Under the pieces are notes generated by a model. It saw only the letters and a list, made by a program, of their open reading frames with translations. It had not been told where the DNA came from and made no database searches. The translations under genes were made by a program, and so were the position numbers. Positions 9,642-18,783 of a stretch of DNA of 64,000 nucleotides are shown in pieces. Position 1 is the stretch's first letter. Each line of letters begins with the position of its first letter. Source of the stretch: Clostridium omnivorum (lineage in GTDB: Bacteria; Bacillota; Clostridia; Clostridiales; Clostridiaceae); contig NZ_BRXR01000001.1 in NCBI RefSeq assembly GCF_026012015.1, forward strand, positions 1,600,001 to 1,664,000. The letters are read 5' to 3'.

Positions 9642-10772
9642 ATGAAGGCACTATGCTTTGAGGGAATTAGAAACGTACAAGTTAAAACTGTAAAAGATCC
9701 TACCATAGAGAAAAATGACGATATAGTTGTTAGGGTTACTTCAACTGCCATTTGCGGCTCGGATCTCCACCTGATTCACGGCCTTGTACCTAATATGCCT
9801 AAAGGCTTTATACTAGGTCATGAAACTATGGGGATTGTGGAGGAGGCAGGAAGTGAAGTTCACAAGGTTAAAAAGGGCGATAGAGTTATAGTTCCCTTTC
9901 CTGTTTCTTGTGGGCATTGTTGGTACTGCGAGCATGACTTATGGTCTCAATGTGACAATTCAAACCCCCATGGAGAAGTCGGTGCAATTTTGGGCTACAG
10001 CAACACTTATGGAGGTTACGACGGTGGTCAGGCTCAATATATCAGAGTTCCATATGCAAATGTTGGTCCTACAAAAGTACCTGAAGAGCTTACAGATGAG
10101 CAAGTATTATTCTTAACCGATATTCTACCCACCTCTTATTGGGGTGTAGATATTGGGGGTGTAAAACCAGGGGATACAGTGGTTATCCTAGGCTGCGGAC
10201 CTGTTGGACTTTTAGCCATTAAATGGGCCATTTTCAGAGGAGCAAAGAGAGTAATAGCTGTAGACTGCGTAGATTATAGATTAAATCATGCACAAAAATA
10301 TAATGGTGTTGAGATTATTAATTTTGAAAAGCATGACAACACAGGAGAATACATAAAAGAAATAACAAGCGGCGGAGCAGACGTAGTAGTTGACTGTGTT
10401 GGTATGGACGGAAAGATGTCCGGCATAGAAAAAGTTGAAACAGTACTTAAACTTCAGGGCGGATCCAAGTCTGCTATTGAAATAGCATCACAGGCTGTTA
10501 GAAAAGGTGGAACAGTAGTATTAGTAGGTGTTTATGGTTCAAAATATAACCTATTCCCACTAGGAGACTTCTTTTCTAGAAATATAACCTTAAAGATGGG
10601 TCAATGCCCGGCACATGCCTATGTAGAACCAATACTGGATCTTATAAAAACAGGCAAATTTGATGCACGGGATATAATAACCCACGTGCTTCCATTAGAT
10701 CAAGGAGAACATGCTTATAAAATTTTTGATGGAAAGCAGGACAATTGTATTAAAGTTGTTTTAAAGCCTTAA
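9642..10772 (+). CDS. Zinc-dependent alcohol/formaldehyde dehydrogenase-like oxidoreductase
   Basis: Medium-chain dehydrogenase/reductase of 376 residues. Catalytic zinc ligands are Cys38 (ICGSDLH) and His60-Glu61 (GHETMG). The structural zinc site is Cys90, Cys93, Cys96 and Cys104. The Rossmann motif is VILGCGPVG. Length and the NPHGEVGAILGYS insertion resemble the glutathione-independent formaldehyde dehydrogenase branch, so aldehyde or alcohol interconversion with NAD(P) is likely. It follows the DsrE-like gene with an 18-base gap and its own AGGCAGG-like ribosome site. The true substrate cannot be read from the sequence. Confidence 0.88.
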   Translation: MKALCFEGIRNVQVKTVKDPTIEKNDDIVVRVTSTAICGSDLHLIHGLVPNMPKGFILGHETMGIVEEAGSEVHKVKKGDRVIVPFPVSCGHCWYCEHDLWSQCDNSNPHGEVGAILGYSNTYGGYDGGQAQYIRVPYANVGPTKVPEELTDEQVLFLTDILPTSYWGVDIGGVKPGDTVVILGCGPVGLLAIKWAIFRGAKRVIAVDCVDYRLNHAQKYNGVEIINFEKHDNTGEYIKEITSGGADVVVDCVGMDGKMSGIEKVETVLKLQGGSKSAIEIASQAVRKGGTVVLVGVYGSKYNLFPLGDFFSRNITLKMGQCPAHAYVEPILDLIKTGKFDARDIITHVLPLDQGEHAYKIFDGKQDNCIKVVLKP

Positions 10773-10800
10773 CTAACACTATAATTCTAAAGTACATGAA

Positions 10801-10838
10801 AACACCCTTCTGCTAGCAAAGCTATAAGAAGGGTGCTT
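10801..10838. terminator. Bidirectional terminator between adh and rubredoxin
   Basis: ACACCCTTCT and AGAAGGGTGC arms, with an inner GCTAGC/GCTAT pairing, lie between the convergent ends of the dehydrogenase (+) and rubredoxin (-). The minus-strand copy is followed by TTTT. Confidence 0.8.
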
Positions 10839-10851
10839 GTTTCTTCACATT

Positions 10852-11016
10852 TTATTCCTCTACTGGCTCAAATTGATCCTTACCTACTCCACAAAGCGGA
10901 CATACCCAATCTTCAGGAACGTTTTCCCAAACTGTTCCTGGTTGTACCCCGTTATCTGGATCTCCTTCTTTTGGATCGTAAATATACCCGCAAACTAAAC
11001 ATACATACTTTTGCAT
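10852..11016 (-). CDS. Rubredoxin
   Basis: A 54-residue iron-only electron carrier. The translation begins [15 protein letters not shown] and holds the two CxxC knuckles that bind one iron: Cys6/Cys9 and Cys39/Cys42 (CPLCG). The acidic, proline-rich middle with [15 protein letters not shown] is the classic rubredoxin core. The second ATG (11016) is chosen because AAAGGAGG lies eight bases ahead of it; the ATG at 11022 would be too close. It stands alone between a dehydrogenase and asnB. Rubredoxins in anaerobes commonly feed oxygen- or peroxide-reducing enzymes, none of which is adjacent here. The gene is below common ORF length cut-offs and easily missed. Confidence 0.97.
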   Translation of the reverse strand: MQKYVCLVCGYIYDPKEGDPDNGVQPGTVWENVPEDWVCPLCGVGKDQFEPVEE

Positions 11017-11244
11017 ATTCATTTCCTCCTTTCACTGATTGCACTGAGTATACTAAGCTTACTGATACTCATCAGAAGTTTACTCGCAAAAGTCATAAAA
11101 AGACTTTTATTTTCTTTATCTACTTTCTCTAACATATCATTCCCAATAATACGTCCAATTTATTCTACAGTAACCACTCTTCATATGTATTCATACATTA
11201 TATTGAATATGAATTTTGAAAAATAAGAACATGGAGGAATCAAT

Positions 11245-13086
11245 ATGTGCGGTATAGCAGGATGGATAAACTTCGAACAAAATATTTCTTACCAAAGAAA
11301 AGTTATTTTAGATATGACAAACACACTAAAAAAGAGAGGACCAGATGATGAGGGCTTTTACTATTCAACCAATGCTCTTCTGGGCCACAGAAGACTTATA
11401 GTAGTTGACCCTAAAGGCGGTGCACAGCCAATGATTAAGATAGTAGGTTCTAAAAAGTACGTTATTGTTTATAATGGCGAACTTTATAATACTGAAGAAT
11501 TAAGAAAATGCCTTTTATCAGAAGGTTTCATATTTGACGCCTACTCAGATACTGAAGTACTTCTTACCTCCTACATTTACTGGGGAATAGACTGTCTAAA
11601 GCATATCAATGGAATATATGCCTTTGCAATTTGGGATGAGGCTAAAAATAGAGTTTTTATGGCTAGAGATCCTCTTGGAGTAAAGCCTCTATTTTATACA
11701 ATAAAAAATAATTCTCTTATATTTGGATCTGAGATTAAGACACTACTTGCTCATCCTTATGTTACTCCTGTAATTAATCGTGAGGGCCTAACAGAGTTGT
11801 TTTCCTTAGGACCTGCTACTGCTTTAGGCAGCGGTGTTCTTCAGGATATATCAGAAGTACCTCCAGCATACTATCTTCTCTACGACAAAGCTGGTATAAA
11901 ATTAAAGGAATACTGGCGCCCTAGTGCAAAGCCACATGATGAGGACATAGATACTACAGCTGAACATGTTAGAGAATTATTAACTGACTCTATTAAAAGG
12001 CAATTAACTGCAGATGTTCCAGTATGTACTTTCCTTTCTGGCGGATTAGATTCTAGTATCATATCTGCTGTGGCAGCTGAGGAATTTAGGAAGCAGGGAA
12101 AATTGCTTCATACCTACTCTATAGACTACGAAGATAATGATTTATATTTTAAGGCTAATGAATTTGAGCCAAACTCTGATAAAATTTACGCTTTAAAAGT
12201 TCATAAATATATAGGCAGCATACATCACAATATTATTAACAGTAGTACTGATTTAGCTGATGCCTTAGCCAACTCAGTAAAAGCTAGGGATTTACCAGGA
12301 ATGGCAGATATAGATTCTTCACTCTATCTCTTTTGCAAAGAAATCAGAAAGTCCAATACAGTAGGAATTTCTGGTGAATGTGCTGATGAAATATTTGGTG
12401 GTTATCCATGGTTTAGAAGAGAAGAAGACATTAATTCAGATACTTTCCCATGGTCCAAGTCTATAGGTACAAGAAAGCAATTATTATCTGCTGATTTAAA
12501 ATCTCTTGACCTTGAAGAATATACTAGAGAACAATATCGTAAAACTATAGCAGAAGTACCTCATCTTACCGGAGAATCTGATATAGATTACAGAATGAGA
12601 GAGATTTTCTATCTTAATATTAAATGGTTTATGGTGAATCTTCTTAATAGAAAAGATAGAATGAGTATGTCAAACAGCCTGGAAGTTAGAGTTCCATTTG
12701 CAGATTACAGGCTAGTTGAATATGCCTTCAACATTCCTTCACAGATTAAATTCTGCGGTGATAGAGAAAAGGGTATATTAAGAAAAGCGCTGGAAGGAAT
12801 GCTTCCTGAAGATATCATTTATAGAAAAAAGAGCCCTTATCCAAAAACTCACAACCCACAGTATACTATGCTAGTTCAAAAGTGGCTAGGTAGCATACTA
12901 AAGGATAAAAACTCACCAATTCTTCAACTTATAGATCAAAACGCAGTAACTGAATTAGTTGAGACTGGCGGCAGCTCCTTTAAAGCACCTTGGTTTGGAC
13001 AACTAATGAGAGGTCCTCAGCTCATAGCTTATCTTATTCAACTTAATGTTTGGCTTGAGGAATATAAAGTAAGCATAAAAATATAA
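11245..13086 (+). CDS. asnB: Asparagine synthetase (glutamine-hydrolysing)
   Basis: Cytoplasmic enzyme converting aspartate, glutamine and ATP to asparagine. The 613 residues comprise an N-terminal class II glutamine amidotransferase domain whose nucleophile is Cys2 (MCGIAGW, exposed after Met removal) and a C-terminal synthetase domain with the PP-loop SGGLDSS near residue 265. GECADEIFGGYPWF and the later NSLEVRVPFAD are typical of AsnB. ATGGAGG precedes the ATG. It is monocistronic and ends at a strong terminator. The 228-base gap upstream was checked for a T-box leader and none was found, so regulation is not evident. Confidence 0.95.
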   Translation: MCGIAGWINFEQNISYQRKVILDMTNTLKKRGPDDEGFYYSTNALLGHRRLIVVDPKGGAQPMIKIVGSKKYVIVYNGELYNTEELRKCLLSEGFIFDAYSDTEVLLTSYIYWGIDCLKHINGIYAFAIWDEAKNRVFMARDPLGVKPLFYTIKNNSLIFGSEIKTLLAHPYVTPVINREGLTELFSLGPATALGSGVLQDISEVPPAYYLLYDKAGIKLKEYWRPSAKPHDEDIDTTAEHVRELLTDSIKRQLTADVPVCTFLSGGLDSSIISAVAAEEFRKQGKLLHTYSIDYEDNDLYFKANEFEPNSDKIYALKVHKYIGSIHHNIINSSTDLADALANSVKARDLPGMADIDSSLYLFCKEIRKSNTVGISGECADEIFGGYPWFRREEDINSDTFPWSKSIGTRKQLLSADLKSLDLEEYTREQYRKTIAEVPHLTGESDIDYRMREIFYLNIKWFMVNLLNRKDRMSMSNSLEVRVPFADYRLVEYAFNIPSQIKFCGDREKGILRKALEGMLPEDIIYRKKSPYPKTHNPQYTMLVQKWLGSILKDKNSPILQLIDQNAVTELVETGGSSFKAPWFGQLMRGPQLIAYLIQLNVWLEEYKVSIKI

Positions 13087-13090
13087 AAAT

Positions 13091-13123
13091 AAGGTGGCAG
13101 AGAACTACTCTCTCTGCCACCTT
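13091..13123. terminator. Bidirectional terminator between asnB and the HAD gene
   Basis: Perfect 13-base arms AAGGTGGCAGAGA and TCTCTGCCACCTT around a 7-base loop lie between the convergent asnB and the HAD hydrolase gene. Confidence 0.9.
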
Positions 13124-13131
13124 TAAAATAC

Positions 13132-13794
13132 TTATTTAATTATGAAACTAATAATTTTGTTTATATTTTCCTCGCTAAAACAATCTATTATTAAATCTGC
13201 CATGCTTAAATCTTGTATACCAGAATTTTCATTCTTAAACCCAACACATTTCATTCCACCAGCTTTTGCTGCAATTACTCCATTTGCTGAATCTTCTACT
13301 ACTATACACTTTGAAGGGTCTATACCAAATTGCTTAGACGACTTTAAGAATATATCTGGATTTGGCTTACCATGAGCAACTTCATCTCCACTTACAATAA
13401 AATCAAAGTACTTTATTAATCCTAGCTTTGACAATATAAGTTCTATGGTTCTTCTTGGCGATGAAGAACCCATACATACCTTTACCCTTAAAGTCTTTAA
13501 ACTCTTTAATAATAATTCTATCCCATCAATAGCTTGCAGGCTCTCGATAGTTTTTAAATGCTGAAATTTTTCTTCTTTTCCTCTAAACATAAGTTCTTCT
13601 AGGGACAGGTCGGTATTACATTTATTCTTTACAGTTGTCCATTTTTTATTAGAAGCAATTCCAACAAAAGAATGCTGTTCTTCTGGGGTAATTACTGCTC
13701 CTAAGGATTTAAATATTTTTCTATCAATATCCATGTATATAGGTTCAGTGTCAATAATAACTCCGTCCATATCAAATATAACTATCTTATCCAT
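13132..13794 (-). CDS. HAD-superfamily phosphatase, beta-phosphoglucomutase-like
   Basis: A 220-residue haloacid dehalogenase-type hydrolase. Motif I DMDGVIIDTEP supplies the nucleophile Asp8 and acid/base Asp10. Motif II is the serine in MGSSSP, motif III the lysine in HGKPNPD, and motif IV VVEDSANG. A helical cap lies between motifs I and II, placing it in subfamily I with phosphoglycolate phosphatase and beta-phosphoglucomutase-like enzymes. TAGGAG precedes the ATG. The gene is single, with its own promoter on the minus strand. It probably dephosphorylates or isomerises a small sugar phosphate; the substrate is unknown. Confidence 0.88.
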   Translation of the reverse strand: MDKIVIFDMDGVIIDTEPIYMDIDRKIFKSLGAVITPEEQHSFVGIASNKKWTTVKNKCNTDLSLEELMFRGKEEKFQHLKTIESLQAIDGIELLLKSLKTLRVKVCMGSSSPRRTIELILSKLGLIKYFDFIVSGDEVAHGKPNPDIFLKSSKQFGIDPSKCIVVEDSANGVIAAKAGGMKCVGFKNENSGIQDLSMADLIIDCFSEENINKIISFIIK

Positions 13795-13862
13795 GCTACA
13801 CTCCTATTTAATGATTTTGCATATTTATACTTGTACCCTCTATATTTAATTTTATCATGTGG

Positions 13863-13890
13863 ATTATACACTAACAAGCATGGAACTCAA
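13863..13890 (-). promoter_or_regulatory. Sigma-A-type promoter for the HAD gene
   Basis: On the minus strand TTGAGT, a 16-base spacer and TATAAT are followed by a leader of about 60 bases before the HAD start. The remainder of 13795-14081, between the divergent HAD and dihydrofolate reductase genes, is AT-rich with no gene seen. Confidence 0.55.
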
Positions 13891-14081
13891 TAATGTAAAG
13901 CTTCATAGAAAATGTATAAAAACTTAGGAATACTTTATAATATTTATGTAATGAAATACTTTATAGAATTTATAATTTAAGTGGTACTTCTCCTATTACT
14001 ATCTTAACTTATTACTATAAATAGATTAATATATTAATAGGAAAATGGTTTATATATAGATTTTAAGGCGGTGTTACTGTA

Positions 14082-14585
14082 ATGCTTAGTTTCGTAGTAG
14101 CTATTTCAGAAAATAATGTTATTGGCAAAAACGGCAGTCTTCCTTGGAGGCTTCCTGAGGACTTGAAATTCTTTAAGGATATAACTTCTACCTCTTCAAA
14201 AACTATGATTATGGGCCGTAAAACCTTTGAATCTCTTCCAAAGGTGCTGCCAGGCAGGAAACATATAATTCTTACTAGAAATAAGAACTTTAAAATTAAT
14301 GATGAGCAAGTTAGTGTAATATATGATATTAAAGATCTACAACCTTATATCGAGGCCCCAGAAGAGTACTTTGTAATAGGCGGAGCTGAAATTTTCAAGC
14401 AATTACTCCCCTATGCTGATAGAATTTATCTTACAAGAATTCATGAAAACTTTCATGGAGACACCTTTTTTCCTGAATTTGATGAAAATCAATGGAAAAC
14501 CAATATTCTTCGTAAAGGTACTGTGGATGAAGAAAATACATATGCTCACACTTATTTAATATTAGATAGAAAAAATGAGGCTTAG
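14082..14585 (+). CDS. folA: Dihydrofolate reductase
   Basis: Reduces dihydrofolate to tetrahydrofolate with NADPH. The 167-residue length and motifs are canonical: VVAISENNVIGKNGSLPW at the N-terminus, LPEDLKFF with the acidic active-site residue, MIMGRKTFESLP, and FVIGGAEIF near the cofactor site. AGGCGGTG precedes the ATG. It is monocistronic; thyA is not next to it, unlike in many genomes. Its stop codon lies inside the terminator hairpin. Confidence 0.96.
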   Translation: MLSFVVAISENNVIGKNGSLPWRLPEDLKFFKDITSTSSKTMIMGRKTFESLPKVLPGRKHIILTRNKNFKINDEQVSVIYDIKDLQPYIEAPEEYFVIGGAEIFKQLLPYADRIYLTRIHENFHGDTFFPEFDENQWKTNILRKGTVDEENTYAHTYLILDRKNEA

Positions 14586-14597
14586 AGCCTCATTTTT
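14571..14597. terminator. Bidirectional terminator overlapping the folA stop
   Basis: AAAAATGAGGCT and AGCCTCATTTTT arms with only two to three loop bases, followed by more T. The hairpin contains the end of the dihydrofolate reductase reading frame and abuts the speD stop. Confidence 0.9.
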
Positions 14598-15416
14598 TTA
14601 TACCCTTGGAACGTTAATTCCATAAAAAATCTCTGTCATTTCTCTATCAAGCTTTTCTATAATGTCCTGCTTCTCATTTTCTGATAAATCCTCTTCTTTT
14701 ATTTCAAAGAGATAATTATCTAAATTCATATCTTTAACCTTCATCTTAGTATGGAATATATTAGATTGATATATATTCATATCAATTAGATTGTATCTAT
14801 CTATAGTTTCTTTTGCTATAAAGTTTTGTATTGAATTAATGTCGTGATCTATGAAATGCTTTCCTCCATCTACGTCTCTTGTAAAGCCTCTAACTCTGTA
14901 ATCTATAGTAATTACATCTGAGTCAAAGCTTCCAATAAGATAGTTTAAAGCCTTTAGTGGTGATATAGTTCCACAAGTTGAGACATCAATATCTACCCTG
15001 AAAGTACTTATATCATTTTGCGGATGACTTTCTGGATAGGTATGCACTGTTACATGGCTCTTGTCCAAATGCCCCACAATATTTTCACGAATAGGTGTTA
15101 AAATTCCTCTATTACAAGATGGATCAAGAACATATAAAGGAACCTCTTCTTCGGATATAAGCAGGGTAACACTTGCCCCTTGAGGATCATAATCCTGTTT
15201 TGCTACATTGAGCACACTAGCACCAATAATCTCTGTAACCTTTTTTAGAATATTAGTTAACCTCTCAGAATTATATTGTTCATCAATATACTCAATATAT
15301 TTCTTTCGGTCTTCTTCAGATCTTGTATAACAAATATCGTAGATATTAAAACTTAAAGACTTTGTTAAATTATTAAATCCGTACAGCTTTATTTTGTTAT
15401 TCTCCATCTTATGCAA
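14598..15416 (-). CDS. speD: S-adenosylmethionine decarboxylase proenzyme
   Basis: Makes decarboxylated AdoMet, the aminopropyl donor for spermidine synthesis. At 272 residues it belongs to the longer, Escherichia coli-type class rather than the short Bacillus type. The proenzyme cleaves itself before Ser120 ([12 protein letters not shown]), and that serine becomes the pyruvoyl cofactor. The [15 protein letters not shown] segment holds the conserved catalytic cysteine. The start is a TTG, with AAAGGAG five bases upstream; an ATG three codons later has a poorer distance. No spermidine synthase gene is present in the window. Confidence 0.93.
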   Translation of the reverse strand: MHKMENNKIKLYGFNNLTKSLSFNIYDICYTRSEEDRKKYIEYIDEQYNSERLTNILKKVTEIIGASVLNVAKQDYDPQGASVTLLISEEEVPLYVLDPSCNRGILTPIRENIVGHLDKSHVTVHTYPESHPQNDISTFRVDIDVSTCGTISPLKALNYLIGSFDSDVITIDYRVRGFTRDVDGGKHFIDHDINSIQNFIAKETIDRYNLIDMNIYQSNIFHTKMKVKDMNLDNYLFEIKEEDLSENEKQDIIEKLDREMTEIFYGINVPRV

Positions 15417-15672
15417 TGATTCTCCTTTTCCAGCAAATATTTTTACACTAATAATAGATTAGTCAAAAATAGACTATTTTTAAAATACGAATATAAAAAT
15501 TTACTAATAAAAAACTTTAATAAAGTCTATTGAAATTATACATACCTATATTGCAAATGTAAATCCTTAATTAATCCATTCAGAATATTTTACTGCTATA
15601 TTAAAATTTTTTCTACACTTTTTCATTATTTTGTAAAAAATTTATTACTTATTCTTACAAGTATTACTTATA
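15417..15672. other. AT-rich gap between speD and nadA
   Basis: Divergent intergenic DNA, very AT-rich. A TTGACT hexamer on the minus strand near 15460 could be part of the speD promoter, but no convincing partner was found. No small reading frame or riboswitch-like fold is apparent. Confidence 0.5.
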
Positions 15673-15701
15673 TTGATTTGTATACTTTATGGTGTTATAC
15701 T
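15673..15701 (+). promoter_or_regulatory. Sigma-A promoter of nadABC
   Basis: TTGATT (15673-15678), a 17-base spacer and TATACT (15696-15701). Transcription would start near 15708, leaving a short leader before nadA at 15749. Confidence 0.75.
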
Positions 15702-15710
15702 TATTTACAG

Positions 15711-15722
15711 GTGTATATACAC
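15711..15722. promoter_or_regulatory. Operator-like palindrome at the nadABC start site
   Basis: GTGTATATACAC is a perfect 12-base palindrome located just downstream of the predicted transcription start. A related GGTGTTATAC lies at 15691-15700, overlapping the -10 region. The position fits a repressor site controlling NAD synthesis; NiaR is a candidate by pathway only, since the site was not matched to a known consensus. Confidence 0.5.
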
Positions 15723-15748
15723 AATAAATAATACGGAAGTGATTTAAT

Positions 15749-16660
15749 ATGAGTCCTAATATTAAGGAACAAATTTTAAAATTAAAGAAGGAAAAAAACG
15801 CAATAATACTAGCACACTACTATCAAAGACCAGAAGTACAAGATATTGCAGATGCTGTAGGAGACTCTTACTATTTGAGTCAAATAGCGCAAAGCTGTAA
15901 TGAAACAACAGTAGTCTTTTGTGGAGTTAAATTCATGGCTGAAAGTGCTAAAATACTATCTCCAGAAAAAAATATTCTACTGCCGGTTTTAGATGCGGGC
16001 TGCCCTATGGCTGATATGGCTGAACCTGAAGCTCTGCTAAACTTAAAAAAACAACATCCTAATGCTGCAGTAGTTGCATATATTAATTCTACAACAGAGG
16101 TAAAGGCACTGTGTGATGTTTGTGTAACCTCCTCTAGTGCTCTTAAGATAATTAACAATATAGATAGTGAAGAAATAATATTTTTACCTGATAAAAACCT
16201 AGGCTCTTATATAGCGGAGCAATTTCCTAAAAAGAAATTCATATTGTGGGACGGTTATTGTATAACCCATAAAAAAGTTCGACAAGAAAATGTACAAGCT
16301 ATTAAAAACATTAACAAGGATATAAAGGTTTTAGTTCACCCTGAATGTGAAGCAGAGGTTAGAGCTCTTGCTGACTTTATAGGCAGTACAGGAGAAATTA
16401 TAAGCTATGCTTCAAAGTGTGAAGCCAGGGATTATCTTATAGTAACTGAAGAAGGGGTACTTCATGAATTAAAGAGAAGAAATCCTAATAAAAACTTTTA
16501 TGTACCTGGCAATACTATGACCTGCATAAATATGAAAAAAACAACCTTAGAGGATGTATACGAAAGCCTTCTAAATAACACCTACCAAATAAACATTGAG
16601 GAAGAAATGAGAATTAAAGCCTATGATTCCTTAATGAACATGCATAAGCTGGCAAGGTGA
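15749..16660 (+). CDS. nadA: Quinolinate synthase
   Basis: Condenses iminoaspartate with dihydroxyacetone phosphate to quinolinate, the second step of de novo NAD synthesis. The 303-residue protein has the repeated-domain pattern ILAHYYQRPEVQDIADAVGDS at its start. The three cysteines expected to hold the 4Fe-4S cluster are visible: Cys85 (DAGCPMA), Cys171 (DGYCITH) and Cys259 (TMTCIN). GGAAGTGA precedes the ATG. It is the first gene of nadABC, followed after 4 bases by nadB. The cluster is oxygen-labile, which suits an anaerobe. Confidence 0.97.
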   Translation: MSPNIKEQILKLKKEKNAIILAHYYQRPEVQDIADAVGDSYYLSQIAQSCNETTVVFCGVKFMAESAKILSPEKNILLPVLDAGCPMADMAEPEALLNLKKQHPNAAVVAYINSTTEVKALCDVCVTSSSALKIINNIDSEEIIFLPDKNLGSYIAEQFPKKKFILWDGYCITHKKVRQENVQAIKNINKDIKVLVHPECEAEVRALADFIGSTGEIISYASKCEARDYLIVTEEGVLHELKRRNPNKNFYVPGNTMTCINMKKTTLEDVYESLLNNTYQINIEEEMRIKAYDSLMNMHKLAR

Positions 16661-16664
16661 TATT

Positions 16665-17969
16665 ATGAACGTTAAATATGATGTATTAATAGTAGGTACA
16701 GGAGTGTCTGGATTATATTCTGCTCTAAATCTTAGAACTGACCTTAATATTTTAGTTATTACAAAATCTACAATTACTAATACCAACACATATCTAGCTC
16801 AAGGTGGTATATCAACTGCAAGAAATTTAGAAGACATACCACTATTCATAGAAGACACTATGAAAGCTGGAAAATATAAAAATAAAAAGGAAGCTGTTGA
16901 GATACTTGCAAAGGATTCTATGTGCAATATTAAAGCCATTTTAGATATGGGTATTAACCTTGATAGGAAGAATGGTGAACTTCTATATACCCGTGAAGGC
17001 GCCCACAGTATAAATAGGATTGTGCACCACAAGGATACTTCGGGAAAAGCCTTGGCTGATACTCTTATCGAACAGGCTAAAAGGCAAAAAAATATAACTA
17101 TATGGGAAAATACTTACCTGGCAGACATTTTGACAGCTTCACACATATGTGTTGGCGGTATAGCTATAAAAGAAGATAGGCAGATAAACATACATTCAAA
17201 ATGTGTCATATTGGCAACAGGCGGCATTGGAGGTCTTTTTAACAGTTCAACAAATAGACGGCATATAACAGGTGATGGTATTTCCATAGCCATGAAACAC
17301 AATATAGCTGTTAAAAATTTAGATTACATTCAGTTTCATCCAACTGCACTATATGATGCAGGTGATAATTCTGAAAAGTTCTTAATCTCAGAGGCTGTAA
17401 GAGGCGAAGGAGGAAAACTATACAATACTAAGGGTGAACGGTTTATTGATGAGCTTCTCCCTAGAGATGTTGTTTCGGAGGCAATTAATAAGGAAATTAA
17501 AAAATCATCTATCCCCTATGTATTTTTAGATATATCTTTTCTAAATAGCAGCTACATAAAAGCTAGATTTCCATCAATTTATAAAGAGTGTTTAAGCCGC
17601 GACATTGATATTACTAAAAAGCCAATACCTGTATGTCCTGCTCAGCACTATTTTATGGGTGGTATAGATGTTGATCTTAATTCTAAAACCTCTATTGAAA
17701 ATCTCTATGCTGTAGGTGAAACCAGCTGTACTGGTGTGCATGGTGCTAATAGGCTTGCCAGTAATTCACTTTTAGAAGGATTGGTGTTTTCTAGAAGGGC
17801 AGCTCTTGCAATAAATGGCCTCATAGATGAAATAGATATAATTAGGGCTATTCCTCCTTGTATTAAGAGTGATATAAACGCCCTAAAACTAGAAAAACAA
17901 AAATCTACCATTAATATTTTTAAAAGGAGAGTAATTGGATTAAATGATGAATTATTTAGTTATAGATAA
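16665..17969 (+). CDS. nadB: L-aspartate oxidase
   Basis: FAD enzyme that oxidises L-aspartate to iminoaspartate for NadA. It begins with the Rossmann dinucleotide motif VLIVGTGVSGLYSAL. It carries NTYLAQGGIST, IQFHPTAL, EAVRGEGGKLYN, HYFMGGI and GETSCTGVHGANRLASNSL, all hallmarks of the succinate dehydrogenase/aspartate oxidase flavoprotein family. At 434 residues it is about 100 shorter than the E. coli protein, missing most of the C-terminal helical domain, as is common in clostridia. In anaerobes fumarate rather than oxygen is the likely electron acceptor. Its 3' end overlaps nadC by 26 bases, suggesting translational coupling. Confidence 0.95.
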   Translation: MNVKYDVLIVGTGVSGLYSALNLRTDLNILVITKSTITNTNTYLAQGGISTARNLEDIPLFIEDTMKAGKYKNKKEAVEILAKDSMCNIKAILDMGINLDRKNGELLYTREGAHSINRIVHHKDTSGKALADTLIEQAKRQKNITIWENTYLADILTASHICVGGIAIKEDRQINIHSKCVILATGGIGGLFNSSTNRRHITGDGISIAMKHNIAVKNLDYIQFHPTALYDAGDNSEKFLISEAVRGEGGKLYNTKGERFIDELLPRDVVSEAINKEIKKSSIPYVFLDISFLNSSYIKARFPSIYKECLSRDIDITKKPIPVCPAQHYFMGGIDVDLNSKTSIENLYAVGETSCTGVHGANRLASNSLLEGLVFSRRAALAINGLIDEIDIIRAIPPCIKSDINALKLEKQKSTINIFKRRVIGLNDELFSYR

Positions 17970-18783
17970 ATTAATTATTAGCGCTCTAGAAGAGGACATC
18001 CCAAATAGTGATATTACTACAAATTCAATAATAGCCTTTAATTCCAGATCAAAGGTAGACTTAATTGCTAAGGAAAATGGAATTATCGCTGGACTTCAGG
18101 CCTTTGAAAGAGTTTTTACACTTCTAGGTGATGTATCAGTTGAATTTTATAAAAAAGATGGAGACTCTGTTAAAGCTGGGGACATTCTTGCAGTAGTAAG
18201 CGGCTCCACTAAAAGTATATTAAGTGGTGAAAGAACTGCCTTAAATTATCTGCAGAGAATGAGCGGTATAGCAACAATAACTAATAAATTTGTGAATAAG
18301 CTTCAAGGCAGTAATACTAAACTTTTAGATACTCGAAAAACTACCCCTAATATGAGGATACTTGAAAAGTATGCTGTTAAAATAGGTGGTGGGTGTAATC
18401 ACAGGTTTAATCTATCTGATGGAGTTCTTTTAAAGGATAACCATATCAGTGCAGCAGGTGGTGTAAAAAGTGCCATTAGACTTGCAAGAGAAAATACCTC
18501 TTTTGTTAGAAAAATTGAAGTTGAAGTTGAAAATTTAGAAATGGTAAAGGAAGCTCTAGAGGAAGCTGCCGATATAATAATGCTTGACAACATGGATATT
18601 GAAACCATGAAAAAGGCTGTTACCTTAATAAACAAAAGAGCCTTAACAGAATGTTCAGGAAATGTAAACTTAGATAATATTGAAGAAGTTGCAGGAACAG
18701 GGGTTGATTTTGTATCCGTGGGTGCCCTTACCCATTCTGCAGGAATACTTGATTTAAGCATGAAAAATTTAACTAATCTATAG
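17944..18783 (+). CDS. nadC: Nicotinate-nucleotide pyrophosphorylase (carboxylating)
   Basis: Quinolinate phosphoribosyltransferase, which makes nicotinate mononucleotide from quinolinate and PRPP with loss of CO2. The 279 residues show the expected LNYLQRMSGIAT, LLDTRKTTPNMRILEKYAVKIGGG, HRFNLSDGVLLKDNH, IEVEVE and IMLDN motifs lining the active site. The start lies inside nadB, with AAAGGAGAG about 13 bases upstream; the adjacent second ATG is equally possible. It is the last gene of nadABC and is followed by a REP-like palindromic element rather than an ordinary terminator. Confidence 0.97.
   Translation: MMNYLVIDKLIISALEEDIPNSDITTNSIIAFNSRSKVDLIAKENGIIAGLQAFERVFTLLGDVSVEFYKKDGDSVKAGDILAVVSGSTKSILSGERTALNYLQRMSGIATITNKFVNKLQGSNTKLLDTRKTTPNMRILEKYAVKIGGGCNHRFNLSDGVLLKDNHISAAGGVKSAIRLARENTSFVRKIEVEVENLEMVKEALEEAADIIMLDNMDIETMKKAVTLINKRALTECSGNVNLDNIEEVAGTGVDFVSVGALTHSAGILDLSMKNLTNL

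Noticed and set aside
10833-11226. Two + strand open frames opposite and beside the rubredoxin
   Set aside because: They are antisense or offset to a clear rubredoxin gene, lack ribosome sites, and give hydrophobic translations typical of AT-rich shadows.
11023-11244. Possible T-box leader upstream of asnB
   Set aside because: No T-box consensus of the AGGGTGG type, no specifier-stem-like fold and no terminator/antiterminator pair was found; the gap is short and shared with the rubredoxin promoter.
14598-15416. Start of speD at the internal ATG
   Set aside because: The TTG three codons earlier has AAAGGAG at the optimal distance, whereas the ATG is about 14 bases from it.
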